Below, piece by piece: positions 1-10,131 of a stretch of 64,000 nt of DNA (position 1 is the stretch's first letter; every line of letters starts with the position of its first letter). The stretch is from Takakia lepidozioides (Eukaryota; Streptophyta; Takakiopsida; Takakiales; Takakiaceae). The position numbers were made by a program, and so were the translations under genes. A model generated the notes under the pieces. That model worked only from the letters and a program-made list of their open reading frames with translations. It made no database searches and was not told the origin of the DNA. The stretch covers positions 69,502,001-69,566,000 of the forward strand of contig CM060733.1 of assembly GCA_030704615.1 (NCBI GenBank). The letters are read 5' to 3'.

Positions 1-89
1 GAATGGAGATACAATAGCTACATCCTCAGCATCCGAGGCATGCACATGCGACAGTCTATGCTGCAAATCTGCATCATCCCAATTATCCA

Positions 90-806
90 CTATCCATCCA
101 CAAAGAAAATCATGCTTTGATACTGCGTACTCACATGTAAACCAATCTGCTGTAAAAGTTGCCCCCATTTTTTTTTGATTTTGGTCTCCAAGTATTTATG
201 TATGAAAGTCATTACAAAGTAGCCACACTCCCAGCCGCTTGGTTGTTGTGGCACCTCAGGTTCCAGCCACTGCCATGCCATTATTTCATTCCAAAGTACT
301 GAGTCCGGTTCGGCTTTGTGTAGGTATGCTCTAAAAGTGCGAAGACGCGTTTCAAAGGCAAGTCGGCTATGGGATCTGAATGATGTCATGGAATTCAGAT
401 GAACAAACTTGGACTTATCAAAAAACCATCAAACTCCAATGGCCCCTGCAGAACGCACATGTATTTGAGGCCAGACACCACTAATGCTTTCCATTCTCCA
501 AATCAAATCAAAGTCGGTCAAAGCTGCAAAATAGGAGGATTGAGGGACGTACCCAGAGCATAAGGGGATGAACCATGTCTGAACCTTATCTGGATCCTTC
601 CCTAGGCACTTCTCAGTTACCCAATCATTTACAAGACCTTTGGAAATCCTGTGAAGGTCGTCCTTGGTTGATCCCTCCAAAGACGTCCATATCAGTGTGT
701 CCATCACAGCCCACCAGCAACGATTACTCTCCTCCAGGGATAGCTGCAAAATATTGGCATACAAAAACACCCCTCCATCCCCCGCTTCCCCATACAATTT
801 TGACAA
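90..806 (-). CDS. Ulp1/C48-like cysteine protease, C-terminal exons (partial)
   Basis: Two open segments in the same frame (429-806, then 90-389) look like consecutive exons. The last one contains QQPSGWECGYFVM, the Gln...Cys-Gly signature around the catalytic cysteine of Ulp1/SENP-type deSUMOylating peptidases (clan CE). The upstream segment ends near TWFIPLCSGY, which resembles the strand preceding the catalytic His in this family, but I cannot see a convincing His-Trp or Asp in frame. The gene may therefore be incomplete, or the residues may lie across a splice junction. Ulp1-like domains in plants are often carried by CACTA and Mutator-like transposons, so this could be transposon-derived rather than a host deSUMOylase. 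The next exons upstream are probably the low-complexity segments at 955-1479 and 1733-2983. The 3' end may run past position 1. Confidence 0.55.
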
Positions 807-954
807 CGGTAGATAATCCCATGAACCCAGAATGGACTCCTGTGGAGTGCCTTTGAAGAAAAATAAGGCAGCCCTTGTCCTCTGGGAGCTTTTCCCTCAG
901 TCTATTCTGGTTTCTGCATTTAACACAAGTTCACGAAGTCACACAGGTAGGCAA

Positions 955-1479
955 TTAACTGTTAAGGGTGTTTTCAAGCAACCATATTATCCCCCTATCA
1001 TGCGTATAAGCCTTGCTGAATGTACTCACCATGAATTTGGTCCCCCCTTGGTCGTTGGAAGCCCTGGCCCACTTACTTAGTGACTTCTGGCCGACCAGAT
1101 TTTGCCTTCCATTTCTTCCCTGTTCTGGTGATAGCTTTACTTTCCCCCTCAGCTGCACGGTTCTCCTCCCCCGCATCGTCACCCGTATTTTTTGCGCACG
1201 CTTCGGCTCCCCCTCATCCTTCGGGGGTCTTTGCTTCCCCTTGCCGATCCCCTCTCCGGTCTGCTCCCCCTTGCCCTTCATGTGTTCCTTCTCCTTCCCC
1301 TTATCCTTTGTTTCTTTCTGATCCCCCTGCTCCAAGCCCTGCAGGTTCAATTGGCCTCCCGAAGTTTTTGCAGCAACCCTATGCCGTGTTCGACCTGCTA
1401 CTGGGCCAGATGATGGTTTGCCGGAGGTCAAACCCATGTGCAGGGGGGTTGGAGCAGAAACCATAGGAGTAGGCACCAT
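955..1479 (-). CDS. Lys/Glu/Gly-rich low-complexity segment, probable exon of the Ulp1-like gene
   Basis: An open frame of about 174 codons is dominated by K, E, G, R and Q, with alternating acidic/basic runs such as KDKGKEKEHMKGKGEQ. It has no recognisable fold and is probably an intrinsically disordered linker. It lies in the same orientation as the Ulp1-like segments downstream (90-806) and the Pro/Ser-rich segment upstream (1733-2983), so I infer it is part of the same transcription unit. The frame could also stay open simply because the DNA is compositionally biased (the plus strand is C/T-rich here). The opposite strand also carries long open frames, which lowers confidence. Confidence 0.3.
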   Translation of the reverse strand: MVPTPMVSAPTPLHMGLTSGKPSSGPVAGRTRHRVAAKTSGGQLNLQGLEQGDQKETKDKGKEKEHMKGKGEQTGEGIGKGKQRPPKDEGEPKRAQKIRVTMRGRRTVQLRGKVKLSPEQGRNGRQNLVGQKSLSKWARASNDQGGTKFMVSTFSKAYTHDRGIIWLLENTLNS

Positions 1480-1732
1480 CAGACCCGTGGTGAATGTGGA
1501 GCCAGGGTGAGCCCCAATTCAATATTCCAAGGATCTGTGGAAGCAATGGGAGCAGTACCAAGGGGCTGGAGTAAGCGCTCTGCTGTGGGGGAGACCAGAC
1601 TATCTGCGAGTGCGGATAACAACGGAATGGCCTGTGGATGATATGGGGGTGCACCTGGGAAAACTGACATGGGCGGAACAAACCCCTCTGTTGCCAATTT
1701 GGTATTCCCTGCCAATGACTGGCGTTCAGGGG

Positions 1733-2983
1733 TCACCAACGTTGAAATAACCTCAACCTGTGTTGTCGGCAGAGGACTGGAAACAACTGCAAATCTGCTG
1801 GACTTGGCAGTTGGATCCACCATTCTTGGCACATCCTCCCTCTCCACGTGGGAAGTACACACAGACTTGGGATGAGTTGAAAGAGGTGATTGGACAAGGG
1901 CAGAGAGTGAAGGACCACAGAGAGACACAACAGCCCACTACAGAGCATATACATGGAGGGGAGCAGGCATGACATCGGGAACAACGTTGGGGGATGACAC
2001 CTCGGGTGATGGAGCACTGAGGGGGGACCAGAGGGAGTCACAGTAGCATGTGAGAGAGCAGACATATGTGGGGAAGAAGAGTGGAAGTCAGGGGTAGACA
2101 AGGGGGGACCACGGTCACACACGGATGCATGCTTCGTAGAAGACAGATCTGGGGGAGCAGACAAAAAATTGGGAGTAGAGGTGGGGGCTGCCAGGGCTAA
2201 AGGGAGATCAGAAAGGGAGGGAGCAGTGATACACACTAAAGCAGTACCAGATGAGGGGGGAGCACAAAAAGAAAACTCATGCGAGGAGGGAGATGAGTCC
2301 GATGGAATAGCATGCAGTGAGACGAGGGTAGCCACTTCTGGGGGAGCAGATAATGGAAGAAGTGCAGAGGCGGGGGGATCACATGGTTGGGGAGGAGTCG
2401 CAGAGAGAGCGGCAGACACAGAGGGGGGGGGGGGAGAGAGGAGGGTAGCACCTGGTGCGGGATCACAGATTTGAAGGGGAGCAGCGGCGGGGACATCACA
2501 TGATGGGCCAGCAGAGACAGAGAGGGTAGCAGAGAGGAGGGCCGCTCCTTGGGAGCGATCAGAGATAGGAAGGGGAGAAGAGGCGGGGGCAGCAGAGACA
2601 ACGAGGGCAACGGAGTATTCCCTTGGGGAGTCTAAAAGAAGACTGTGAGGCAGAACAGTATGAGAGGGGATGGGATTGACATCAACTTCCGCAATGGGTG
2701 TGTAGAAACCTGCCGTCGGAGATTCCACTTCAAAAGTCTCTGTGTGAGGCGCTTGAAGGTCTTCAACCTGTGAGGGTGTTGGCGATGCCATTTGCAATGC
2801 ATGGTGGGACAACTGCGATGAATTGAAGGCGTCCACGCCAATGTGGGAAAGGTGAGGGGCATATGGTGACACTCGTCGGTCGTATAGTTTATGTCTTCTC
2901 GCCAACAACACCTTGTTTGCTCGTAAGACCTCCTCCATGGCATTTTGAACTCCAACATCAGCTGCCTCAACCTCACCTATCAC
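1733..2983 (-). CDS. Pro/Ser/Ala-rich low-complexity ORF with N-terminal helix (probable exon)
   Basis: A frame of about 416 codons. The first 40 or so residues look like ordinary helical protein (VLRANKVLLARRHKLYDRR). The remainder is a long Pro/Ser/Ala/Leu-rich repetitive tract with recurring PPSVSA and CDPPAS-like units. The frame opens without an ATG, next to a plausible acceptor (TGATAG before GTGAGG on the minus strand), so it is probably an internal exon. The plus strand shows recurrent G-rich units (GGGGGAGCAGA) that also occur at 4.6-4.76 kb and 34.06-34.4 kb. The Pro-rich protein may therefore be a by-product of a repeated DNA sequence. No domain assignment is possible. Confidence 0.35.
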   Translation of the reverse strand: MIGEVEAADVGVQNAMEEVLRANKVLLARRHKLYDRRVSPYAPHLSHIGVDAFNSSQLSHHALQMASPTPSQVEDLQAPHTETFEVESPTAGFYTPIAEVDVNPIPSHTVLPHSLLLDSPREYSVALVVSAAPASSPLPISDRSQGAALLSATLSVSAGPSCDVPAAAPLQICDPAPGATLLSPPPPSVSAALSATPPQPCDPPASALLPLSAPPEVATLVSLHAIPSDSSPSSHEFSFCAPPSSGTALVCITAPSLSDLPLALAAPTSTPNFLSAPPDLSSTKHASVCDRGPPLSTPDFHSSSPHMSALSHATVTPSGPPSVLHHPRCHPPTLFPMSCLLPSMYMLCSGLLCLSVVLHSLPLSNHLFQLIPSLCVLPTWRGRMCQEWWIQLPSPADLQLFPVLCRQHRLRLFQRW

Positions 2984-3041
2984 AGAGACAAGCGCTTGTG
3001 TCTAGCTTTGACCCCCGTGATCCCGTGATCCCCCGATCCCC

Positions 3042-3893
3042 CACTACAACAGATCGCGGTATTTATGACTGTATATATGACTATTCTGCAGTCATAAACG
3101 GTACATATGACTTCTATGACTGTAAGTCGTGCAAACCAAGTGAATACAATGAGTACAGGATGGTACGGTCCGGATGATTACAGTCAGATGAACCAAGTAA
3201 TATCCCTCACTGCAGTCATATATACCATACTGCAGTCGCAGCTGCCGCGCCACGTGGCGAGGCGCAATTGATTAAAAAAATTAAATTAAATTAAAAAAAC
3301 TAAAAAAATTAAAAACATGTATCAGACGCCGCGTCGCACTGCATTGTGCCACATGGCATAATGCATTTTATAATTTAAAAAAAAAACCATGTGGCAGCCC
3401 ATCTAAGGTACCACATGCTATCCCTAACTCACCTACTAACCCTAGGACCATCTTATCCATTTGATTGTACTTAGAGGAGTTTGAACCTGCAACCTCTTTA
3501 CTATAAGAGTTATAGTTCACTACCTGCTAACCAATACACCCATTAGTCATTCATGTGATCTATATGGTGTTTTAATTGTATTATACACACCAAATTACAA
3601 AATCCCCAATAGTCATCATGACTATGTAACCTCATCCATGTACACTGTAGTCATGGAAATTACTATGAATGGTGAGCTAAATCTGGTCAATTGCCGTTGA
3701 CTAGCCTTCCGCCCATTCCGGAGCCATGTAGTCATATAGACAACTACTTAGATAGTCGTTCATATGACTACAGTTGTATGAACGACTGCGGGAGATCAAT
3801 TTCATATAAAAACATGGTGCAGTCATGGTCAAAGTCAAGAAAACCATGACTACCACGATTTGGCAATCATAACTACCACGATCTGTTGTAGTG
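3042..3893. mobile_element. 852-bp non-autonomous CACTA (EnSpm-type) element
   Basis: The left end begins CACTACAACAGATCGCGGTA and the right end is its inverted counterpart, ending in CTGTTGTAGTG at 3893. Reading inward, 27 of the first 30 bases match, including the diagnostic CACTA terminus. The flanks carry a 3-bp duplication, CCC (3039-3041 and 3894-3896), the target-site length typical of CACTA elements. Subterminal regions are rich in short direct and inverted copies of TATGACTG/CAGTCATA, as expected for transposase-binding repeats. No transposase ORF is present, so it must be mobilised in trans. It sits between minus-strand segments of the Ulp1-like gene, possibly in an intron. The interior (3260-3390) is A/T-rich. 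Confidence 0.85.
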
Positions 3894-4204
3894 CCCGACT
3901 GTAAAGTCTGCTCCCCCATTTATCTACTAATCTTCACAATGATAGACTGTTGGAGAGGCAAAGCATGCACTTACTCAAAAGATGCACATAACGTCCCAAA
4001 TCAATGTGCTCCCGCCTAAACAATAGATCCTCTCAGGCCCTGGTTGCATGTCGTATCCCTTTGGCATCGTTGCCCTTGCACCACAAAACTTGGAAGTGGG
4101 CCGTTTCCGTTGCTGCAAATTCATGAAACGCTCGAGCACGCACCATGCGAAGAAATGCTCGGCAAGAGTCGACGATCTGCATTTTGTCCTACATTGTACT
4201 ATAT

Positions 4205-4819
4205 CTAAGCTGACCCTCTGCCAGGAGCACTTCTTTCAACATACTCTCCTGATTCTGAAAATTCCCAAACGTCCGCCAACCTCCATGCAAGAAGAGTCCA
4301 AATCCATGGTAGGGCAGTTTGTGAGAAGTCTGCAAAAAACATCATGATATGACTGGGGCAGATGCCGTGTCTTAAATCGGCCAAAGGATACAAGTGTGAA
4401 ACAGGGGGTCGAGGGTCCATGGTAGAAAAAACTTGGAGGGGAATAGGGACCGGAGGCAGTCGGGCTGGACATTGACGTTTCAGCCGGGTGACAATGGCAT
4501 CAGATTCCTCGGCAGTTCTTAGGAGAGGGAATTCAGGAAGCAGACGTCGGACGTCCTGCCCCTCCAGCAATAGTTCAATAATATCAAACTGGAGATCTAG
4601 AGATGAGGGGGGAGCAGAAGAGGAGCAGCAGAGGGGGGAGCAGACCTGAAAGAAGTCGAGGGAGCAGAAGAGGGGGGAACAAAGCAAGGGGGACATGACG
4701 TGGGGGGACCTGATATGGGGCAAGCAGACCTGTTTGCAACAGAGGCGGGGGGTTGTTTTTTCATGAGCGATGAGCAGATGAGCCATGAGCCATGAGCAGA
4801 GTTCCCAAACCTCCTCCAT
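4205..4819 (-). CDS. Hypothetical minus-strand ORF, partly low complexity
   Basis: A 204-codon frame. The N-terminal half is Ser/Pro/Cys-rich and corresponds to the G-rich plus-strand repeat at 4600-4760. The C-terminal half (from about SSLDLQFDIIELLLEGQDVRRLLPEF in the frame) looks more like globular protein, with Leu-rich helices. I do not recognise a family. It may be an upstream exon of the Ulp1-like gene at 90-2983, separated by the CACTA element, or a decayed separate gene. It is reported because the C-terminal half has amino-acid use unlike a shadow frame. Confidence 0.25.
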   Translation of the reverse strand: MEEVWELCSWLMAHLLIAHEKTTPRLCCKQVCLPHIRSPHVMSPLLCSPLFCSLDFFQVCSPLCCSSSAPPSSLDLQFDIIELLLEGQDVRRLLPEFPLLRTAEESDAIVTRLKRQCPARLPPVPIPLQVFSTMDPRPPVSHLYPLADLRHGICPSHIMMFFADFSQTALPWIWTLLAWRLADVWEFSESGEYVERSAPGRGSA

Positions 4820-4987
4820 ACCAAAATCCGAAGGGACGTTGGAGGCTCGGATCCGGTTCGGGATGTGTGCGAAGCTGATATGGCCACATACTTAATGTCT
4901 AGGATGTATAAATGCACGGTATTAGAAGGTGTACCACCCAATTCCGCGCGTCACATACACTACCAGAGTTAACCGAGGGCGGAGGAA

Positions 4988-5182
4988 AACGAGAAGTCGG
5001 CATCGACTTCTCGTGCCTGGTGATCAGTAAAGTCTGTGCCGACTTCTGGAACAGAAGGTAGGGGAAATGTAACTTAAAAAGGGCAGGCGGAAGTCTGTGC
5101 CGATTTCTCCCAAAAACAGATCGTGTGCTTCAGTAAATAGGAAAATACAAGTAGGGACCGGGAAGTCTATGCCGACTTCTGG
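4988..5182. repeat. GAAGTC-N6-GACTTC palindrome cluster 1
   Basis: Four copies or near-copies of the spaced palindrome lie at about 4991, 5030, 5091 and 5160 (e.g. GAAGTCTATGCCGACTTC). They are just downstream of the terminal exon of the minus-strand gene ending at 5380. The arms GAAGTC/GACTTC are conserved and the 6-bp spacer is usually TGTGCC or its reverse complement GGCACA. Confidence 0.85.
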
Positions 5183-5379
5183 CCCACAATGAAATGACAT
5201 TAATCGGAAAAAGGCAGGGACTGTGAATATTGCTTAGAACGCAGATGTACTCCAACATTTTCCATGCTTCAAGACAATCGGTCATACTACTTTTTTGCTC
5301 CATCCATTGCATGGAGCTGCACAGAAAATAAACACGAAACAAATTTTTGAATTTACATAAACGTTTAAGGGTAACAAGG

Positions 5380-5833
5380 TTAAGGAGTGCCCTCACTGGT
5401 AGCGTCCCCATATTCCATCTCCACATCGTCCACCACTTTCTCGATGATCTCATCGACATCATCATCGTCTTCTTTTTCTGTCGATGGATCAGGGCTCTCA
5501 CTACCTAGCACAACACTATATTCTACCAGATGTTGAACCTTCCTAAACCTTTTAACCGCTTGTGCCTCACCTGGCCACATTGGCCTCTTCGACAATTCGG
5601 GGGATTCCTGCTGAGCTAGCCTTTCTGCCATCTTTGCTGCATAGTCAGGAAGACACATAGGTTTGGGTGGGGTGAAGAGAACAACAGCTGCTTTTCGATG
5701 AAGATCTGCCCTCTTCTCGGCAATCTGTGCCTTCCTATTTTCCCTCTCCTGAAGTGCAGCCATTAAGGAGGCTGTACGGCAATGAGCTGGCGTCATTGGA
5801 GCTGGCCTCCTTATGCAAATTGAGGGAACATCA
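5380..5833 (-). CDS. Terminal exon of the methyltransferase-like gene (acidic tail)
   Basis: The exon opens after an acceptor TTTTGCAG at 5834-5841 and ends with TAA at 5380. It joins the previous exon (5989-6486) in phase: 2 leftover bases plus 454 nt make 152 codons. The product is basic/helical at first (ERENRKAQIAEKRADLHRKA), then has a Pro-Lys segment, and ends in an acidic tail with STEKEDDDDVDEIIEKVVDD. I recognise no family. The precise phase match with a GTGAGT donor upstream strongly supports this as a real spliced gene. The cluster of palindromes at 4988-5182 lies in its 3' flank. Confidence 0.6.
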
Positions 5834-5988
5834 CTGCAAAAGGAAAAAAAATACCATGGTCATGAGCCTTGCAAAGGGAACGTGTTGGCCGGGCCATGGC
5901 AAGCAAGACAGCGCAGCAAAATTGAGAAATCTGCGCCAACTATCATGTTTTGAAGAAAGAAAACGAGAGGAACAACAAACTTACTCAC

Positions 5989-6486
5989 TCTAGTACATGG
6001 ACATGCACAGGTTGGTCACCAGAATCCCGGAACCACTCATCAGGTGTCAAGTCCATTGGGGCCACGGGGTCGGGTGTAGCAGGCATCTCACTTTGCAGGC
6101 CCTGCAGTTTCTCTCTTACAAGCTCTCCATCGCCTTCCAAGGCCAGCAAGTGGCGACCACAAACCCGTGCAGCCACCATGGATGCGCCACAGTTTGCAGT
6201 GAGGTCCACAATCTTGCCCCCAATGTCAGTCAACATCTCCATAAAAGTCTGTAGGAACATTGGGCTTTTTTCTCTGGCGCCTCTGAACCAGGTCCCATCA
6301 GCTCTTGTGTACAGCCTGTCTTTGGTGACACAATTGCGCACAATGTCGGTGTCAACCGGATTGAAGTCGGAATCCAGTTTCTTGGCATCCCGGCCAAGGT
6401 CGCAGGCGTATGTCGGGCTCTTCAACAACAAAAAAGCATAAAACACCCGAGTCTGCACAGGAAACCCAATTGCCTCAGCACATGAA
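5989..6486 (-). CDS. Exon with methyltransferase-like core, minus-strand gene
   Basis: The exon is bounded by an acceptor CTTACAG (just above 6486) and a strong donor GTGAGTAAG (at 5988). It encodes about 165 codons. The segment GGKIVDLTANCGASMVAARV resembles motif I of N6-adenine/N4-cytosine DNA methyltransferases (usually D-PF-G-G-T-A). It is followed by GRHLLALEGD, at the place where the acidic cofactor-binding residue normally sits. Preceding residues (FREKSP-like, TFMEMLTDIG) fit the helix before motif I. I infer a methylase-like Rossmann fold. The usual catalytic DPPY/SPPY motif is not visible in this exon; the exon at 6886-7882 has ADLVIVDIPDGQM, a weak candidate. It could be a catalytically inactive relative. 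Confidence 0.5.
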
Positions 6487-6488
6487 CT

Positions 6489-6828
6489 GTAAGTCTGGGC
6501 CGACTTCATGAAAGCTAGACAAGGACATGGGTGACATGTTGGAAAGCGTTGGTAATAATTTCGTACTTCCCAAGCACCAGCCTTTGTCCGATATTGTTAA
6601 GCAGGAAAACAGGGGGCTAAGTTGGAAGTCTGTGCAGACTTCCCATACTGTTCTGGGAAGCCTGTGCCGACTTCCAAAACAAAACGTGGACTGCGGCATT
6701 GTTCAAACTGCTCAGCATAACTCACTGTTATATGAAAAAACCACTAGTGGACGTGGGAACATGTAGGAGCCACTTATGTCTTCAATGGGAACAGGGCTGG
6801 GAATTTGGGAAGTCTGTACAGACTTCCC
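6489..6828. repeat. GAAGTC-N6-GACTTC palindrome cluster 2 (intronic)
   Basis: Four copies lie at about 6489, 6624, 6656 and 6807. The copy at 6807-6828 is a perfect 22-bp palindrome whose core is GGAAGTCTGTACAGACTTCC. All lie between exons of the minus-strand gene. The intervening DNA may hold a further small exon (about 6530-6600), because the flanking exons do not join in phase directly. Confidence 0.85.
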
Positions 6829-6885
6829 ACATTGACAGGGAATGGAACATGATGAACGACGCAAGGAGGTGGTGTTTTGGGCTAC

Positions 6886-7882
6886 CTGTGGCTGCTGCTC
6901 ATCGCCTGTCAGGAGCGGGAGGGCATTCATGCAGGTCCACTTCCTCTTCACAAAACGAAACGGCGCATTGCTCGCTATCCGTCGAAGGTCCATCTCCGTC
7001 TTGCCGTCACCCTTGCAAAAAATGAGGAGTCGCCCCACATCATCCGTGATTGCATTTGCCAACGATATGGCTGATGTGAGAAAGCTTCCGAACATTCCAA
7101 TCTGGCACAATACCCTCTGCTCCACAATTATGCACCATCTGCCCATCTGGGATATCCACAATGACGAGGTCAGCGCCTTCCTTCATGGAGGGTTCGGATA
7201 CCCCCCCACGCACATGCTCCTTCTTGTGGCACTCAATGAAGGCATCTACCATTGCCCTCTCCGGTGGCCACCTCTTTGTGGTGGATTCGGTTGCCAGCCG
7301 CTGCTCAACAAGTGCGAAGCTGTCACAGTGGATGCATTTCACCTCACAAGTCGGCACAGACTTCTGCAGTGGACGCGCCTCAAACAAGGATTGCTTTATG
7401 GCTAAGGGCAATGCCGTTGACTTACGTACTCTGGTAGTAGCCCCCGGAAAAATCAGACTTTGGCTGGGGCCACGGCGTGCGTTTGCTAGGTCCATTCCAC
7501 CCAGATGCTCGGTGATCCCCGTTCTGCCATGCTGTTGAACCTGTTCGCCTTCCACCACTTGCACGTCCTCTGTCTCATCCGCCCCTTCCTGGCTTTTCTC
7601 CGTTTGGGCTCTGCCTTGTTTGGTAGGAGATGACTGCTGCCAACTCTCTGAGCCTTCTTCGACTTCTGCTTCCTGGTGCTGCCTTGATGCTGCCTCCGCC
7701 GCAAGGGCCTCCGTGGTGTGCTCAAGATGAGCGACAGCGGCATTGTGGGCTTCTGCCGGAGCGGTCTCGCTGGCAGGTTGTCCGGGTGGAGGTGGTATTT
7801 CTTCACCTAAAGCAAGTGTCTTATATGCTTCTGCCTCCTCCACAGGGATGAAGTTTGGTGGGCAGTCCAACCACCAATAACA
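6886..7882 (-). CDS. Exon(s) of the methyltransferase-like gene, with apparent frameshift
   Basis: The exon starts after acceptor ATTTGCAG (7883-7890) with CYWWLDCPPNFIP and runs through an Ala/Glu/Gln-rich, probably coiled or disordered region. It then enters a globular part with CEVKCIHCDS (a possible CxxC pair) and ADLVIVDIPDGQM. Near 7075-7100 the meaningful frame changes: ANAITDDVGRLLIFCKGDGK continues in another frame to a donor at 6885-6884. This could be a 1-nt indel, an assembly error or a tiny intron. A copy of the dispersed palindrome (7347-7366) lies inside this exon and is read in frame as QKSVPTC. VDIPDG and LLIFCKGDG resemble the motif IV to motif V spacing of small-molecule/DNA methyltransferases; this is inference. 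Confidence 0.45.
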
Positions 7883-8041
7883 CTGCAAATGGGACGTACT
7901 CTGTAATCTGCTTGTGATTGTACATGGTGCACTCAGACCGTGTACCTGCCCACTGAGAAACCATCACCGGAATAGCCTGAATGTGTTTGTTGGGCAGAAG
8001 GTAGAAGTTGATGTACCTGAAAAAGTGAGGCATTTCAGATT

Positions 8042-8540
8042 CAGAAATCGGCACAGACTATTGCCATTGTCAGCATCCTATCGGAAAATCTGTGCAGACT
8101 TCCCAACTACCACGTCTTGAAATACAACATAGGGTTTGCATTGTCATACCTGTACACAAGTCGACGTGTAGGCTGCATCCCCCCTAGCTGCTCTAGGACA
8201 TCCTAGCTCCCGCGTGGGCCCTCCACCATCTCGCAGTGGAAAAGCTCGTTCCAGTACTCGACCATAAAATGCTCAATCCACCTGAGCAATCCCTTCATGT
8301 CCTCCGTCTGACGCACCGCCAAAACCTTCGCCTTGATTAGAGAGGCCAATTCCCTCTCCGCCGCTTGCATTTGCTGCAACAAACAAGGACTGTCAACCTC
8401 CTGGCAAAAATAACCCTACTAAAAACCAACCAGGCAAAGCAAGGAGCCATGAATGCATGCCTAGCCCTAAAATATCCACCAGACAATCAGATTACTGACA
8501 TTTACATGCAAAGCCACTGCAAGTCTGTGCCGACTTCCCA
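8042..8540. repeat. GAAGTC-N6-GACTTC palindrome cluster 3 (intronic)
   Basis: Copies lie at about 8047 (decayed), 8088 and 8520, in the intron between the exons at 6886-7882 and 8570-9167. The 8520 copy sits about 30 bp from the splice donor at 8569. The rest of 7883-8569 shows no convincing coding exon, although 8165-8370 on the minus strand has coding-like stretches that I could not join. Confidence 0.8.
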
Positions 8541-8569
8541 AACTGCATATACACGTGGAGATGGAGTAC

Positions 8570-9167
8570 CTGCCACCACCAAGTGGCCTTGTCCACCCAA
8601 CCACTGAATTCCTTGTCCGTTGGTGACACCGGGAAGATTCTCCTGTTGGCCGGCGGCAAATTCCATAGTTTCAACCACCCAACCTTTGCCTCCGTAGAAA
8701 CGAGGCTGGTGGCAACCATCTGAAGTTTCTCCAGAGTCATCTCCGCTCTATCCAGGGCACGCAACTTGTTGTAGTATGTTGTTATCTCAAAAAGGAACCC
8801 ATCGCCAAGGGCTGGATCACAGATAGAACTGTACTTGGCAATCTTTGAGTGCCATTTAGTCTTACACACTGCCAGATTTGCATCAAGAGCTGATTCCACA
8901 ATCTCTGCATTCTCCGTGGTGTTGGAAAGGTGGGAATACTCTGCCAGTGTATCATCTGTTATCTCCCGGAATGACTCCTGTGCCATGAACTCGACAAGGC
9001 CCTCCCGTGTCAATGTCATCCAATTCGTGTCTCGTTTGCTGAGGCACTTGAGGTACACCTCATCGGACAGTGAATTCTTGTACTGCTCGATTGGAGTTGT
9101 TGCGCATAGTTGGAAATAGTAAAACTTGTGTGCCAGGTCGGACTTGACATTGCCCTCTTCTGTCACC
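8570..9167 (-). CDS. Hypothetical exon, minus-strand gene
   Basis: The exon is delimited by acceptor TTATGTAG (9168-9175) and donor CAG/GTACTCC (8569). About 199 codons are open throughout, with well-mixed amino-acid composition. It is mostly helical, with recognisable protein-like stretches (DTNWMTLTREGLVEFMAQES, KLRALDRAEMTLEKLQMVA) and a Trp-rich end. I recognise no domain. Position and strand place it between the SWIM exon (10132-11505) and the methyltransferase-like exons. Either all are one gene, or the SWIM protein ends at 10132 and this begins a second gene. Confidence 0.5.
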
Positions 9168-9204
9168 CTACATAACAACACTAGAGTAAGCTATGGTTGA
9201 GAAA

Positions 9205-9968
9205 TAGGTAGTCGTTGCAAACTTCCCATACTATGGCAGTCCACGAAAGTGAAAAAGCACCATTACATGCAGAGCCATAGCAAGACCTGGGAAGTCGGTC
9301 CAGACTACTCACTGCCATTGCATAGCTCTGACTGGGTAGTCGACACAGACTACTCACTCTCCCATATATTGGGTAGTCAGCACGGACTACCCGAGCAGAG
9401 AACGGATCAGAGGATATTGGAGGTAGGTTCGGATGTTGAGGTAGGTTCGGGGGTTGTCCTGCATCTGCAAGTCAGTGTCGACTTCCACAGTACTGTGGTC
9501 TTCCAAAGAGGTGAGGGGGCTACCACGGAAATAGGTCTTCCTTCTATAACCGCGGTGAAATTTGACCATTCATGATGACGGACTGTCCATTTCCCATAAG
9601 TCGGCACAGACTTGTGGGGCCCATTTGATGCATGTAATCTTTAAATGAAAGAATGTATGTATTTAATGTTATGAGTTTTTTTTATTTTTCACAAGTTCCA
9701 GTTGAGAAGTCGGCACAGACTTGTCCGATGCCGCACTGATATGTACTAAAAGTCTGCACAGACTTGCCGTTTCCTATCCCACTATGGAATGCGCTCGGCA
9801 TGACTACTGGGCTTCAAACACACCACCTCGGTCAACTTCACAACATAGGAAAATGCACAAAAATGTTATGGTCTTGCAATTCTTGAACAAGGATAAAAGA
9901 CAAACTGGAAGAACACTCGCAAAAACTCAGAGACCACTCATCGGTAAGTCGGCATAGACTTGCAGAAT
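9205..9968. repeat. GAAGTC-N6-GACTTC palindrome cluster 4
   Basis: At least eight copies lie at about 9210, 9291, 9335, 9372, 9470, 9598, 9707, 9749 and 9944, including a GTAGTC/GACTAC variant at 9291-9392 (GGGTAGTCAGCACGGACTAC). In that variant both arms changed together, so the inverted symmetry is kept. The segment lies between the hypothetical exon ending at 9167 and the SWIM exon at 10132. No other gene is visible in it. Confidence 0.85.
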
Positions 9969-10131
9969 AGTAGAAGACCCTTCCCGGCCAGTGGCAATAG
10001 ACGTATGGAATGGAACTTGCTGGCTTAGAAAACAAGAACAGTGGAACGGAAAGTGGTGGATGCAGAACATAAGGCAGTATCGTAGGCAAATGCTCCTCAT
10101 CTTCGCTCGCAGAAGGACGCTTCTGATGACG

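Noticed and set aside
2169-2610. Plus-strand 101-aa and minus-strand 124-aa ORFs
   Set aside because: Shadow frames of the low-complexity tract; composition is dominated by Gly/Glu or Leu/Pro/Ser.
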